Source: Cannabis sativa | Lineage: Eukaryota > Streptophyta > Magnoliopsida > Rosales > Cannabaceae | Length of the DNA: 64,000 bases | NCBI RefSeq assembly: GCF_029168945.1 | Contig: NC_083610.1 | Location: forward strand, 47,141,429-47,205,428 | Direction of reading: 5' to 3' | Part shown: positions 22,511 to 33,762 of the stretch, piece by piece | How positions within the stretch are numbered: the first letter of the stretch is position 1 | Layout of the letters: every line of letters starts with the position of its first letter | Program-made: the position numbers and the translations under genes | The notes under the pieces: generated by a model | What the model saw: the letters and a program-made list of their open reading frames with translations, nothing else | Database searches by the model: none | What the model was told of the DNA's origin: nothing

Positions 22511-24373
22511 TGTTGGGTTTTGTGCCCTAAATAAAACCCATTTCAATATAATTAGATTTACTTATTAATAAAGATCAGAAATAACATTTTATGTTGCATG
22601 GTTCACATGATTTATTTCATGATTATATATATAATGTATGAATTCTATTTAAGTCCAGAACATATGAATTTGTTAATGATTATAGTGTTGTCAGTACAGT
22701 GGAATATAATCTTAATTATATGTTCGAAAGTTTATTCTCTGATTTGTCAGTTCACTGGATTTACACTGACATGATAATCAACGATAGGTATTCTTACACC
22801 TTGGATAAGTGTTATGTCCTTTCCAGGACATTGGCAAAGTTTAACAGTATCGGATGTATGGAGTATACATCGGAAGGGACCGATATTGAACTTTGATTAG
22901 ATATATTAAAATTTACCGTAATATCTATTCAATTCAATATCACCCATTGATCCTAGATCAAATGATCTTAATCCTAATATGGTTAGGTTCGATCTCAAGA
23001 GTATTATACATGTTCTTTGATTTGTTAGTTAAGCCTACTTTTGGGTTAGGGTGATACGTACATTTTGGGAACATGATAGTATAATTGAGTGGGAGCGCTA
23101 ACATAAATATGGAGTCTATAACTTCTATAGGAATTTAGAAGTGAAACGATGATATCCTTCGAGCTTGGCTAAACAGAGATAAATGGTTGAGATCTCATTT
23201 CACTTCGCTGAAACATCATATATACGGAGCTAAGTGTTTTAAGGATAAAGTACATTGAAGGTGTAACAGTAATTTAGTGCCTATTCAATGTAGATCATCT
23301 ATTAGAGGGTCATTGATCAAATTAGGATTATAACAATGGATAACTAATAGCGTATCTATATCGTGGAACATATAGAGCATTCTATATAAATGAGAGTGCA
23401 ATTCCAAGTTCTAAGTGTGGATTCAATAAGGAATTAATAAGTTAGGGAATTTACTTGGTAAATTCGATTCGACTTATTGGAAGCTCGGTTATATAGGCCC
23501 ATGGTCCCCATACTAGTTGAGACCATACTGCTTGTAAGACTCAGTTAATTGATTTTAATTAATCAATTATAATTCTAAAGTTAGACTATGTCTAGTTTAT
23601 GAATTTTCACTAAGCAAGGGCGAAATTGTAAAGAAAAGAGATTCTAGGTTTATTTATTAATTAAGAGACTTTATATGTCTAAATTAATAAATATATTAAA
23701 TGGTAATATTATTTAATAATTAATTTTTAGTTATTAAATAATTAGAATTGGCATTTAAATGGCTAAAATTAGAAAATTGGCATTTTTGAGAAAATGGGAT
23801 TGAAAAATAACAAAATGGAAAAATTACAAAGTGAGGCCCATTATCCCTTATATGGCCGGCCACTATGCAAGCCTTTTACCATTTATTTTTCCATTATTTT
23901 GTTGCCATACAATTCTAACCTAAACCTAGATGGCATTCTATAAATAGAAAGTGTTAGCTTCAGGAAACTATGACTTGCACATTTGTTTCTTTCAGAAAAA
24001 GCCTCTGCCGCCCCTCTCTCTCTTTTCCTCTCTTCAATTTCGAAATCCTTGAGTGAATGAGTAGTGCCCACACACATCAAGTGGTATCTCAATCATAGTG
24101 TGTAAGACTGTAGGAGAATCCAAACAACAAGAAGGAGAATCAGCATCAAGGAAGGAGAGAAAGAGATCCAGGTTCAGATCTTGATTATGCTCTGCTATAG
24201 AAAGGAATCAAGGGCTAGAGATCTGAACGGAAGGAGTCATTATATTCCGCTGCACCTAATGTAAGGTTTACTAAACTTTATATGTGTTTATTTCATTGTT
24301 TTAGAATTCATATTAGGATGTTAATGAAACATACTTGGTAGTAAATCTAGATCCTGGTAAAATATTTCCAACA
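22511..24373 (+). mobile_element. Solo LTR (1.9-kb Copia LTR family) inserted in RT
   Basis: TGTTGGGTTTTGTGCCC to TATTTCCAACA, 1863 bp, flanked by ATATC (22506-22510) and ACATC (24374-24378), a 5-bp duplication with one mismatch. Joining the flanks restores the RT frame (Y-T-D-I then F-S-P-V-V). There is no internal region, so it arose by LTR-LTR recombination. A TATA box TATAAATAG is at 23939-23947. It is the same family as the LTRs of the 38896-49107 element and the solo copies at 55155 and 60008. Confidence 0.9.
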
Positions 24374-24378
24374 ACATC

Positions 24379-25684
24379 TTCTCACCTGTTGTGAAGTACA
24401 AAACCATTAGAATGATGTTAGCCATTGCTGCACACAATGACTTGGAAGTTGAGCAGTTGGATGTCAAAACAACTTTCTTAAATGGTTTTCTGGATGAAGA
24501 GATATTCATGGAACAACCACCTTGTTTTCAGGTGGAAAATGGCAAAACTGATCTAGTTTGCCTCCTTAAAAGGTCATTGTATGGGTTGAAACAGTCACCT
24601 AGACAATGGAATCAAAGGTTTAACCAGTTTGTTCAGAGTATAAGTTTTTCAAGGTCAAAATTTGACTCTTGCCTCTACTACAAGGAACTAGGGACACCTA
24701 AGGTTGTGTACCTTTTACAATATGTTGATGATATGATGATCATTAGCAAAGACAAAGCTGAAATACAAGCCATTAAGAACAAACTCAACTCTGAATTTGA
24801 AATGAAGGACTTGGGAGCAGTCAAGAAAATCTTGGGGATTGAAGTCATAAGGAACAAGCAAGAAGGAAAGATGGTGCTAACTCAGAGAAGCTACACTGAG
24901 AAAAGAAGTTTAACTTAGACTCATCTAAGACCACTGCAGTTCCACTTGCAGGGCACTTCAAGTTGTCTAATGAGTACTGCCATAAACTGAAACTGAAAGG
25001 GAAAATATGAGAGGTGTTCCATATTCTATGGCTGTTGGATGTCTAATGTATATCATGGTTAGTACTAGACCTGATATATCACATTCTCTAAGTGTTTTGA
25101 GTAGGTTTATGGCAAACCTTGGGTTAGAGCATTGGAATGCTATAAAATGGCTAATTAGATACTTGAAAGGGACAATCAAGTATGGTTTGATCTATCAGAA
25201 AGACAAATCTGATGTGAGGTTAGAAGGCTATGTTGATGCTGATTATGCATCAAACATGGACAATAGAAGGAGCACCACTGCCTATGTATTCATGGTTAAC
25301 AAAAGCTGCATATGTTGGAAATCACAACAACAACCAGTGGTGGCACTGTCAACTACTGAATCAGAATTCATGGCCACCACTGAAGCTTTCAAGGAAGCTA
25401 TTTGGTTACAAGGAATACTGCAAGAGCTGCTACTGCTCAAAGACAAAGGGACAATCTCTTCTGATAGTCTGCCATCTATTCACCTGTGCAAGAATCCTGT
25501 ATATCATGAGAAGAGCAAGCACATTGACATTAGATTGTATTGGATTCGAGAGAAGATTGATGATAGGGTTCTGGAATTGGAAAAGGTGCACACAAGTGAC
25601 AACCCTGCTGACATGGGAACAAAGGTTCTTACATTCAGCAAACTGATGCATTGTCTCAGTTTGCTGAACATTGGTTCTTGCTGA
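24379..25684 (+). pseudogene. Copia pol, part 2: reverse transcriptase and RNase H
   Basis: It resumes F-S-P-V-V-K and continues with E-Q-L-D-V-K-T-T-F-L-N-G, S-L-Y-G-L-K-Q-S-P-R-Q-W and the polymerase Y-V-D-D-M near 24720. A frame break lies at about 24915. It reopens at 25007 with V-S-T-R-P-D-I-S-H and then RNase H (G-Y-V-D-A-D-Y-A, S-T-T-E-S-E-F-M, K-S-K-H-I-D-I-R), ending at 25684. Two breaks plus the solo LTR make it inactive. Confidence 0.88.
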
Positions 25685-25750
25685 ACATTTCGAGATATCA
25701 CATCGTCAAGGCTTTAGTGAAAATATTCTGGTAGATTGCTTTAGAGAATC

Positions 25751-25762
25751 AAGGTGGAAATT
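25751..25762 (+). promoter_or_regulatory. Polypurine tract of the Tork-like Copia
   Basis: AAGGTGGAAATT directly precedes the 3' LTR TG at 25763, where the plus-strand primer is expected. Confidence 0.7.
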
Positions 25763-26340
25763 TGTGAAAGTTGATCCTCTAAACCAACTTATTATCCAAC
25801 TCACTTAAACCAACTAACTTAACTAACTTTCTGTTATGTTAGTTAGTTAGTTGGTGCTATTTCCTTGTATGAGTTGGGCCTATAAATATGTCTAGTCTTT
25901 TCACTTTAAAAGTAGGAGAATAAGAGAGAGGATTTAAGAGAGTTGCTTAGGATTCTAAGTTGAGAGTTCTGTTCTTGAAGAGGGTCAAGAACAAGGGGGT
26001 GTACTCGGGTTGGTAGTGAGAAAACTATGACTGTTTTCTCTAGTCTGTTTCGAGTACCACAGGGCTGAGATTGCTCTGAATCTTGTAATTGTATTGATAC
26101 TCTCTTATTCTACATATTAATGAAGAATTGGTGATGTTTCTTAGCTGGAGTATGGCCAAGGATTATGTTGATCTCTAGGACCGGAACCAGGATAAATTCT
26201 CGTGTTGTTCTTTGTTTAATTTATGGTTTTGATTCATTGCGTTGTTAATTGGTTTATGTTCATTATTGCTGTCCAAGTTGTGAGTTTATTATAGGTTTTA
26301 TGATTGAATTCTTGATGTTATTGTTGCTGGAATTACAACA
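25763..26340 (+). repeat. 3' LTR of the Tork-like Copia
   Basis: 578 bp, TGTGAAAGTTG to ATTACAACA, followed by the target duplication ATATT. It differs from the 5' LTR at about 22 sites. Confidence 0.92.
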
Positions 26341-26559
26341 ATATTACATAATGTTCGTACAAATATTTGTGGGTGAAGTTTAACCATGCCAAAGTAAAAC
26401 GAAATTTATTTCTAATAATACTTGCCACATGTACTCTAGTTAGACTAACAGTAATAAAATGTGACTATTATAAGAGTTATTATGTATTTTTCAAGTGATA
26501 TGGATTAGAGGAGCATATTTTTTTTACTTTTTTTTTTAATAATTTTTACTTTCATCAGT

Positions 26560-27067
26560 TGCTGCTGCATCTCACACACGTTGGAAACCACCTGCTGCTG
26601 GGCTACTAAAACTTAATGTCGATGCTGCTGTCCAAGCATCAACAAACACAATTGGCTTGGGTGCAGTAGTGCGGAATGAATATGGTGAGGTGGTTGCAGC
26701 ACTTTCAATGCCGATGAAGGCAACTACTTGTCACATGAAATGGAAGCTAAATCACTATTTTTTGGGTTTAAACATGGCTTTGCAACACCAATTGCCAATA
26801 AATTGTGTGGAAACTGATGCTCTCTTGGTCTCTAATGCTTTAAGAGCTCCCTTCAATTCAATTTTATCTTTTAGTGATTTAATTGTTGATGTTGTTAGTC
26901 TTTTAATATTTTTCCCAAATGTATGTGTTTCTCATGTCAAACGTGATGCCAATATGACTGCTCATAGGTTAGCTAAACATGCGCTAAGGGTGGATGAAGC
27001 CTGTTTTTGGTTGGAGAATATCCCTCCTCCTATTTACTCTGTTGTTGTAAACGAAACTCTTTTTTAG
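26560..27067 (+). pseudogene. LINE-derived RNase H domain
   Basis: An open frame (Met at 26657, same frame open upstream to about 26560) encodes an RVT_3-type RNase H. W-K-P-P and L-K-L-N-V-D-A-A hold the first Asp, V-E-T-D-A-L a later Asp, and [14 protein letters not shown] the C-terminal block. The position normally holding the catalytic Glu reads M-K-W-K-L-N, so that Glu seems lost. An A-rich tail follows at 27092-27103. Most likely a 5'-truncated L1-type LINE; a stand-alone host RNase H-like gene is less likely because promoter and introns are not evident. Confidence 0.65.
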
Positions 27068-27104
27068 TTTATAATAACAAGTATCCTTTCCTAAAAAAAA
27101 AAAG

Positions 27105-28080
27105 AAAAAGAAATTCCACAAATAAACTACAAATAGTTAGTGTTTCAATCATAATGCAGTCAAACATAATAAAAGAAAACAGTGATAGTGTTAGATGGTG
27201 CTACATGATTTAAAAAGAGCCTCATGTTAAAAAAAAAAAAAGAAGAAAAGAAAAAGGAAGAAGAAAGGAGAAATGATATGATACTATCTTACTAATTGGA
27301 TTTGAATGAGTCTTGTGTGGAATTTGTATTAAAATTGTAGTCTCATTCCGAATGAGTTGGTGGCATTAATGACCTTCTCATACATGTACGCTTATCAAGA
27401 TCTATATCTCTATAAAGTGTGCATTGCCTACCCGTATGAATCTACCCATCATTTGAAACATGTGTTGTTAATGCATTTTTGAATTTATTGGAGTACTTGT
27501 TCCTTTTATTCTCACCCTAATTGGATCTTATGTAATATTAGGGTTTTCATGATGTGTTCTTGTTGTTTTTGTGGTCAATGTTTTGTTCTCACCTTGATTG
27601 TCGTTGTATTTATTTTTAAATATGGTTATAAGAATTTAATTATTTGTTTTGATTATTTTATTAAATAGATTAATCAAAATAAATAAATCATTTAAATATT
27701 TAATTAAGTATTTTATAGTATAGGATATTTAAGATTTAAATGATTCAATAAAATAAAGACAAAATAAATATAATTATTTAGTTATATTATTTAAATTATC
27801 TCTATTTTATAGAATTAAATTATAGGGGAATTATCCTATATATTGTTTTTTTTTTCAAATTTACGGTTTGAGTTTCTAAAGTGGTTGCAGCGTTAGTTGC
27901 AATATGTGTTTCTATGTAAAACTCCATAAAAATGCAAAAAAAAAAAAACTATTTTAAAGTGTAAAAATGAAAAAACCCTAAATTATAAACAATATATATG
28001 ATATACATAATAAGATATATGAGAATTGAGATTAAAAAAATATATGATATATTTTTTTTCAACTTAAAACCCTAGCCACC

Positions 28081-28083
<3 letters not shown>
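27105..28083. other. AT-rich spacer with A-rich runs
   Basis: Homopolymer runs at 27229-27260 and 27845-27950 and general AT-rich DNA. No coding or terminal-repeat signal. Confidence 0.5.

Positions 28084-28130
<47 letters not shown>
28084..28130. repeat. (CT)n microsatellite, about 23 units
   Basis: An uninterrupted CT dinucleotide tract of 47 bp, ended by GCTCTTACTC. Confidence 0.95.
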
Positions 28131-28133
<3 letters not shown>

Positions 28134-28660
28134 CTTACTCGTGCACCTCACTCTCTCTCAAGGGTGGTGGTGTAATCCTTGTCTCTCATATTCACAGTGT
28201 CTCATGAGTGGAGTACACACTATGATAGTAAAATTCATTCCTTAAAATTATTTTACACTACACTTGTCCTATTGTGTTGAGGATTGGTCTGAAAGACACT
28301 GGTATAAATTCTTCACAAATCAATTTTCTTTTGGATTGGATGATCGTTAAAAGATATAAAAATCGAGGATCCCCTGATAGACATTAAGAGGTAAAATTTA
28401 TTTTCATGTAATTTAGATATAATTTATAAATATGGTGAGATCTTGTGGCTTATGGTTCAAATTAGTTTCATCATAAATTGTTTTTCTAAATTTTTTTTCC
28501 GCTTTCTACTCTGATTTGGACTATAGAAACTAACAAATAGTACGAGAGATGTTTCTATATTTACATAAATTGAATATTTTGAAGTGTGTTTTTATGCATT
28601 TGTATATATGTATGATATATGATGAATGGATGGTTAATCTATGGTTGAATGTGGATTGTT
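28131..28660. other. Spacer before the LINE insertion
   Basis: No gene or repeat recognised. The 14 bp at 28661-28674 are the LINE target site. Confidence 0.5.
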
Positions 28661-28675
28661 AATTATATAGTAAAG

Positions 28676-29760
28676 TGGTTAAAGGAGCCTATCTGTTATA
28701 AGATTGTTGAGGACTGTTGGCTTTCGGATCAAACTATGTTGGTGAAGAAGAAGCTCAACCTTTGTGCCTCTAAGTTATCGCAGTGGGGAAAGGAAATTAC
28801 AGGTAACTTCCGTCAACGTATCAAGCGGTGCAAAACAGAGCTAAACCAGTTAAAGAATAAGAGAGACTCTGCTTCGATTCAGGCTTATATAGAGATGAAG
28901 AAAAAATTGTTTGACATCCTTGATCAACGAGAAGTATTCTGGAAGCAAAGATCTAAGCAAATGTGGCTTAAAGAGGGAGACCAAAATAGTAAGTTCTTTC
29001 ATACAACAACAAGCTCTCGTAAAAGGAATAATAGCATCACTAAGCTGAAAAACTCGCATGGTATATGGATTGACTGGGAACACGGTTTGGCTGAGGTTAT
29101 TTATGAGTATTTCTCAGAGTTATTTTCTTCGTCTGATGCCCATTGTGTTGAAGTTTTGGAATGTGTTACCCAAATAGTTCCTGAGATGATGAACCTTGAT
29201 CTTGATAGACCAATTACTGAGGAAGAAGTTCATAAGACTGTGTTTGATATGCATCCGAATAAAAGCCAGGGACCGGATGGTATGACACCTGCGTTTTACC
29301 AAAAGTGCTGGCCTATTGTGAAGGCGGATGTGGTAGCCTATGTCCAACATTTTTTCGAATATGGTGTACTGGAGGAGACATGTGCTACTGCCAATGTAGT
29401 ATTAATCCCGAAAAAGAAGTGTTCCGATTCTATGAAAGATTTGAGGCCTATTGCCCTGTGCAATTTCATTTATAAAGTGATCACGAAGGTTATGGCTAAT
29501 CGAATGAAGCCGTTTATGGATACTATCATTACCGAATCCCAAAGCGCCTTTATCCCCGATCGATTAATTTCTGACAATGTGCTTATCTCGTTTGAAGTCC
29601 TTCATTATTTAAAATGGAAAAGGTTAGGCAAGACCGACTTCATGGCTTTAAAAATCGATATGAGTAAGGCATATGATCGTATCGAATGGTCGTTCCTTGA
29701 AGCTATTCTTAAAAGGATGGGGTTCTTGGACAGATGAGTTAAACTAATTATGAGTTATGT
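28676..29760 (+). pseudogene. LINE ORF2, linker and N-terminal reverse transcriptase
   Basis: One open frame (28649-29737) gives W-L-K-E-P-I-C-Y-K-I-V-E-D-C-W, then Q-M-W-L-K-E-G-D-Q-N-S-K-F-F-H, then K-S-Q-G-P-D-G-M-T-P-A-F-Y and L-R-P-I-A-L-C-N-F-I-Y-K, and finally the catalytic-block K-I-D-M-S-K-A-Y-D-R-I-E-W. A TGA at 29735-29737 stands where Trp is usual; the frame then continues V-K-L-I-M-S-Y-V up to the hAT at 29761. Confidence 0.9.
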
Positions 29761-30501
29761 TAGGGTTGCACACAGGTCAGATTTTTGGGTTTTCGGATGG
29801 TCGGGTTCGGTTTTTCAGATTTTGGGTGTTTTAAATGTGTAACCGAACCCGATTTTCGGCGGTCGGGTCCTGCGGGTTTCGAGTCGGGTATGGCGGGTTT
29901 GCTGCGGTCGGGTTCGGATTGACACCCGAATCAATATTTACATAGAAAAAAATCATAGTGTACAGTTTAAATTTCTGGACAGCACTGTAAACGAAAAATA
30001 AAATAAAAACTTGTGTTTATTTCACTCTGGTATAGAAAGTACAAGTAATAACTTTTATTTTTATGAAAGTAAAATAAAAAAAGAAAAAATAAAACAAACC
30101 AACGAAGCTTCTTTGTTAAGTAAAACAATTTGAATATGCATATCAAATAAAAAGTACCCACGTGGCATAAGAAGTATGACCTACTTTTATAGGTGGCAGA
30201 GGTAAAGAAAACCTCTATCTCACACTTTCTTTTCTTATTTTATTATCCACCATAAAAATCTGTGCTTTTGTTTTGACTTTCATAGCACGAAAATTTGTGC
30301 TGTGCTTAATTTTCGGGTTTCGGATTAACACCCGAAATAATATTTAGCTTATTTTAAAATCTGAACTCGATACCCGTGTGGAGTATTTTCGGATTGGAGC
30401 CGACTCGACCACACGGGTTTTTAATTTTCAGGTTTTTTTCGGCAGCGGGTCGGGGCGGGTTGTCGGGTTTTCGGGTTTGCGGGTCTAAATGTTCAGTCCT
30501 A
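29761..30501. mobile_element. hAT MITE in the LINE RT (copy A)
   Basis: TAGGGTTGCACACAGG at the left and TGTTCAGTCCTA at the right, with inverted ends of TAGGnnTGmACA type. It is flanked by AGTTATGT (29753-29760) and AGTTGTGT (30502-30509), an 8-bp duplication with one mismatch. Subterminal parts are rich in GTCGGGT and GGGTTTCGG. 741 bp, no ORF of significance. Confidence 0.87.
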
Positions 30502-30560
30502 AGTTGTGTTGCTTCATATACATATACAGTCATCCATGACAATCATGAAATCGGTCCTAT

Positions 30561-31224
30561 TAGGGCTATTCATCCGATCCAATTCACACTTTTTTTGTCA
30601 AACAACATCCAATCCGCACTAAGTGCGAATTTCATTTTTGGATCCAATCCAATCCTCACAATAGCTCAAATCCAATCCAATCCAATCCACAAAAGTGCAG
30701 ATTGGATCGGTTACTTTGGATTGGTTACTTTTTAATATTTATAAAAAAAATATTTTTTTTTCACATAACTAGCAACAAAATAAAATAAATTATAGTTATT
30801 TTATGTCTACAACAACACATTAAATTAGTAAAATAACAAATTTAAAGGAAAAAAATTGTATATATAAAAAATATTTAATTTCATTTTAAATTGTATGTAG
30901 AAAAAAAATATATAAGAATAGAATATACATTTTATCTATTAAGTTTTGCAATATAATTGTATTATATGAATTAGACTTTTAAATTACTATTTCTTTACAT
31001 TAAAATGTTATTTGTATAAATAATTTGTTAATTTTGTTATAATTATGTGTGGATTGGATTGGATCGGTTACTTTTACATGTCAATCAACATCCAATCTGC
31101 ACAAGTGCGGATTTTGAATTTTCCAATATAATCCAATTCGCACAAGTGCGGATATATGCACTTTGATTGGATTGGATTGGATCGTGCGGATTGGATTGGA
31201 TCGGCTATTTTATGAACACCCCTA
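30561..31224. mobile_element. hAT MITE in the LINE RT (copy B)
   Basis: TAGGGCTATTCATCCG at the left, ATGAACACCCCTA at the right, and a perfect 8-bp duplication GGTCCTAT at 30553-30560 and 31225-31232. Subterminal DNA is full of GATTGGATTGG, ATCCAATCC and GTGCGGAT words. 664 bp, non-coding. It lies only 59 bp from copy A. Confidence 0.9.
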
Positions 31225-32263
31225 GGTCCTATCGTCCCAACCAGAGTGATAAGACAAGGCGAACCTTTATCCCCATACTTGTTTATTCTTTGTGCGTAGG
31301 GTCTTTCTGTAATCCTGCGTAAGTATGAGAATAATGGATGGATCCACGATTGCAAAGTTACAAATGGTGCATCTCAGGTTTCACATATGCTGTTCGCTGA
31401 CGACAATTATCTTTATTGCAAGGCTACGGTGGATGAGGCAAGGAGAATTCATGAGCTTCTTCAAAAGTTTGAAAGAGCTTCAGGTCAACAAGTAAATTTT
31501 GCCAAGTCCTCGATCTTCTTTAGCACCAATATGGAGCCTAATGTTCGCAATCAATTGTGCTCTCTATTGGGAATGAATGCAGCAACTGAGGATAACTTTT
31601 ACTTGGGATTCCCTAGCACTATGAGTCGCAACAAAACAGCTGTATTGGGCTACTTAAAAACAAAAGTGAAGAAGCGCCTTCAGAGTTGGGAAGGCAGATT
31701 TCTATCACGTTCTGGGAAAGAAGTGCTTGTGAAGGCTGTGGTTCAATCGTTACCAAGTTATGTCATGAGTGTGTTCCTCCTACCTCTTGACATCACTCGG
31801 GATATTGAGAAGCTTACGAATAGATTCTGGTGGCAATCTAAGGGGGATCGAAAAGGAATTCATTGGATGTCATGGGATAAGCTTTGTAAACACAAAAGTG
31901 GTGGTGGTATGGGCTTTCCTGATTTGCACGATTTTAATCTTGCATTACTAGGGAAGCAAGGTTGGAGAATTTTGACAAAGCCAAACTCACTTGTTTTGAA
32001 GGTTTCAAGGCGCGATACTTTCCGCATGGTTCGTTTTTATCTGCCCAAATTGGCGCCAACCGAGCTTTGTGTGGCGAAGCATCATTGAAGCTCAAGATCT
32101 GTTGAAAAGTGGAATTAGATGGTGTGTAGGGAGTGGTTGTTCTATCCCAGACCTAGGTGAGCCGTGGTTAAATGATGACAATAATCCCATGGTGGAATCA
32201 GATCATCCCGCACTTACTGGTGCGTTTGTGTCCAGTTTAATGACCACATATGGTTTATCTTAG
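31225..32263 (+). pseudogene. LINE ORF2, C-terminal reverse transcriptase
   Basis: The frame interrupted by the MITEs resumes G-P-I-V-P-T-R-V-I-R-Q-G-E-P-L-S-P-Y-L-F and reaches the polymerase F-A-D-D near 31390. Palm and thumb sequence runs to 32088 (L-Q-S-W-E-G-R-F-L-S-R-S-G-K-E and I-H-W-M-S-W-D-K-L-C), then frameshifts to 32263. A TAG near 31299 follows L-F-I-L-C-A. Confidence 0.85.
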
Positions 32264-32815
32264 GATGAAGAGTTAATCTCTGATCTCGTCAATGATAGGG
32301 ACAAACAACTAATCATTAACATCCATTTGACGATCACTCAAAATAATGATCAATTATTCTGGTGTAAAGAAAACTCGGGCATTTATTCAGTTAAGAGTGC
32401 ATACTCGACACTTCAAAAATTAAAGGGCAGATGGTTTGAGGATGAAGCGTCCCAGTTCTGGCGTAAACTTTGGAGTCTGAAACTCCCCCCAAAAGTCTTA
32501 AATCTGGTTTGGAGAGCTGGTGCAAACTGCCTTCCAACTCTTACTCAGCTTCGGGTTAAGAGGGTAGATGTTTCCAGTATTTGTCTAATTTGTGGTGAGC
32601 ATGAGGAGACCATTCTCCATTGTTTAGTTACTTCCAACATCATTAAACAATGCTGGGACTGTGTGGGAATAGGTACCCAGACTATCCCTGGAGACTATTT
32701 TTTCGACTGGTGCAGCAAGGTGTTTCAGGTGGCCTGCAATAACCTGAAGTGCCTATTGGCAGTCACTTGTTGGACGATTTGGGGGACAAGGAACGAATTT
32801 GTTTAGAATCGGAAA
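32264..32815 (+). pseudogene. LINE ORF2, zf-RVT domain
   Basis: The frame 32327-32806 reads F-W-R-K-L-W-S-L-K-L-P-P-K-V, then W-R-A-G-A-N-C-L-P-T and C-L-I-C-G-E-H-E-E-T-I-L-H-C-L, the zinc-binding domain that sits between RT and RNase H in plant LINEs. It is bounded by stops. Confidence 0.82.
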
Positions 32816-32929
32816 GAGGTACGACCTGATAATATAGTTGCTTTCGCTAAAACTTATCTTCACCAATGGCTAGATGCTCGGAAAAATGATACAACACAAG
32901 CTGGTTTTCAGCTTACAGTTGGTAATGGG

Positions 32930-33417
32930 TAGTGGGTTTCCAATGATGTTAATAGTGTGAGGATCAATGTCGATGTAGCAATATTTGATGGGGGTTGTAG
33001 CTATGGTTTGGGGATGGTTATTAGAGACATTAACGACATGCTAATTGAAGGCCGTACCACTTTTGCCCACGCCCAAGTAGACCCTTCCCTTACCGAAGCC
33101 ATAGGTGTTCGGGAAGCCCTCAGTTGGATAAAGAATTCAATACCACAAATGTGTAAAGTGGAAACTGATTGCTTATGTGTTGTACAAGCATTACAGAGTC
33201 CACTATCCATGGTTTCTTTGTTTGGGGAAGTAATAAATGACTGTAAAAACTTGCTTGTAAGTTTGAGAAATGTGTTGGTTTCGTTTGTTAAATGATCTGA
33301 TAATGTGGTGGCTCATAATTTCGCTAAAGTTGTTATATTATATCCTGAACGTCTCTTCAGTATGGAGTCTGTTCCTATTGATTTGCTACCTTGCTTAGTA
33401 GCTGAAGTTTGCATTTA
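32930..33417 (+). pseudogene. LINE ORF2, RNase H and 3' end
   Basis: I-N-V-D-V-A-I-F (Asp), E-A-I-G-V-R-E-A-L-S-W (Glu) and V-E-T-D-C-L (Asp) keep the RNase H carboxylates. A TGA at 33293-33295 is followed in frame by V-V-A-H-N-F-A-K and a tail ending at 33417, then AATAAAAGTT and the A-run. Confidence 0.83.
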
Positions 33418-33572
33418 ATAAAAGTTGATATTTGCATTCAAAAAAAATTATATAGTAAAAATTAAGTTATGAATTTTAACGTCCTTTTTTAGAAATCATC
33501 TATTTTAAGTGTCAGCTCTCTTTCAACGGTTGATACACGTATCACCATCATCATCAATTCATTTTATATTTT

Positions 33573-33746
33573 TTTGAATGGAAAATCATCATTTTATTAA
33601 CCATTGAATTCAGTTACCAAATCAGGTAACAAATCAATTGGGACAGACCCCAAATTGAAGGTGCAATCAGGATAGAATAAAGAAGCTCTAGCAAAGTTAT
33701 GAGCCACTTTATTAGCTGATCGCCTAATAAAAAAGATAGAAACATT
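33573..33746 (-). mobile_element. 174-bp LINE 3'-end insertion with 16-bp target duplication
   Basis: ATTCATTTTATATTTT occurs at 33557-33572 and 33747-33762. The minus strand of the insert codes for a RNase H tail (A-N-K-V-A-H-N-F-A-R then S-V-P-I-D-L-L-P-D-L-V). This parallels the end of the LINE at 28675-33445 (V-A-H-N-F-A-K then S-V-P-I-D-L-L-P-C-L-V). An extremely 5'-truncated copy of the same LINE family. Confidence 0.85.
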
Positions 33747-33762
33747 ATTCATTTTATATTTT

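Larger units (their letters stand above)
19102..26340 (+). mobile_element. Tork/Tnt1-like Copia retrotransposon, complete but decayed
   Basis: Two 578-bp LTRs, TG...CA ends and a perfect 5-bp target duplication ATATT (19097-19101 and 26341-26345) define the element. I count about 22 substitutions and no indel between the LTRs (about 4 percent), so insertion was moderately recent. It has a methionine-tRNA-like primer site at 19682 and a polypurine tract at 25751. The gag-pol frame carries several stops, and a 1863-bp solo LTR interrupts the reverse transcriptase. Domain order is gag, protease, integrase, RT, RNase H. Confidence 0.93.
28675..33445 (+). mobile_element. 5'-truncated L1-type LINE with 14-bp target duplication
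   Basis: AATTATATAGTAAA occurs at 28661-28674 and again at 33446-33459 just after an A-run, giving a target duplication at both ends. The insert starts in the linker before RT, so ORF1 and the endonuclease are absent (5' truncation). RT, zf-RVT and RNase H follow in order. Two hAT MITEs (29761-30501 and 30561-31224) later split the RT; the LINE itself is about 3.35 kb. Several in-frame stops show it is inactive. Confidence 0.9.

Noticed and set aside
26657..27067. Possible host RNase H-like gene
   Set aside because: The catalytic Glu position is changed, an A-rich tail follows, and similar tails end the LINEs at 1585-1927 and 28675-33445. A LINE remnant is simpler, though a host gene is not fully excluded.
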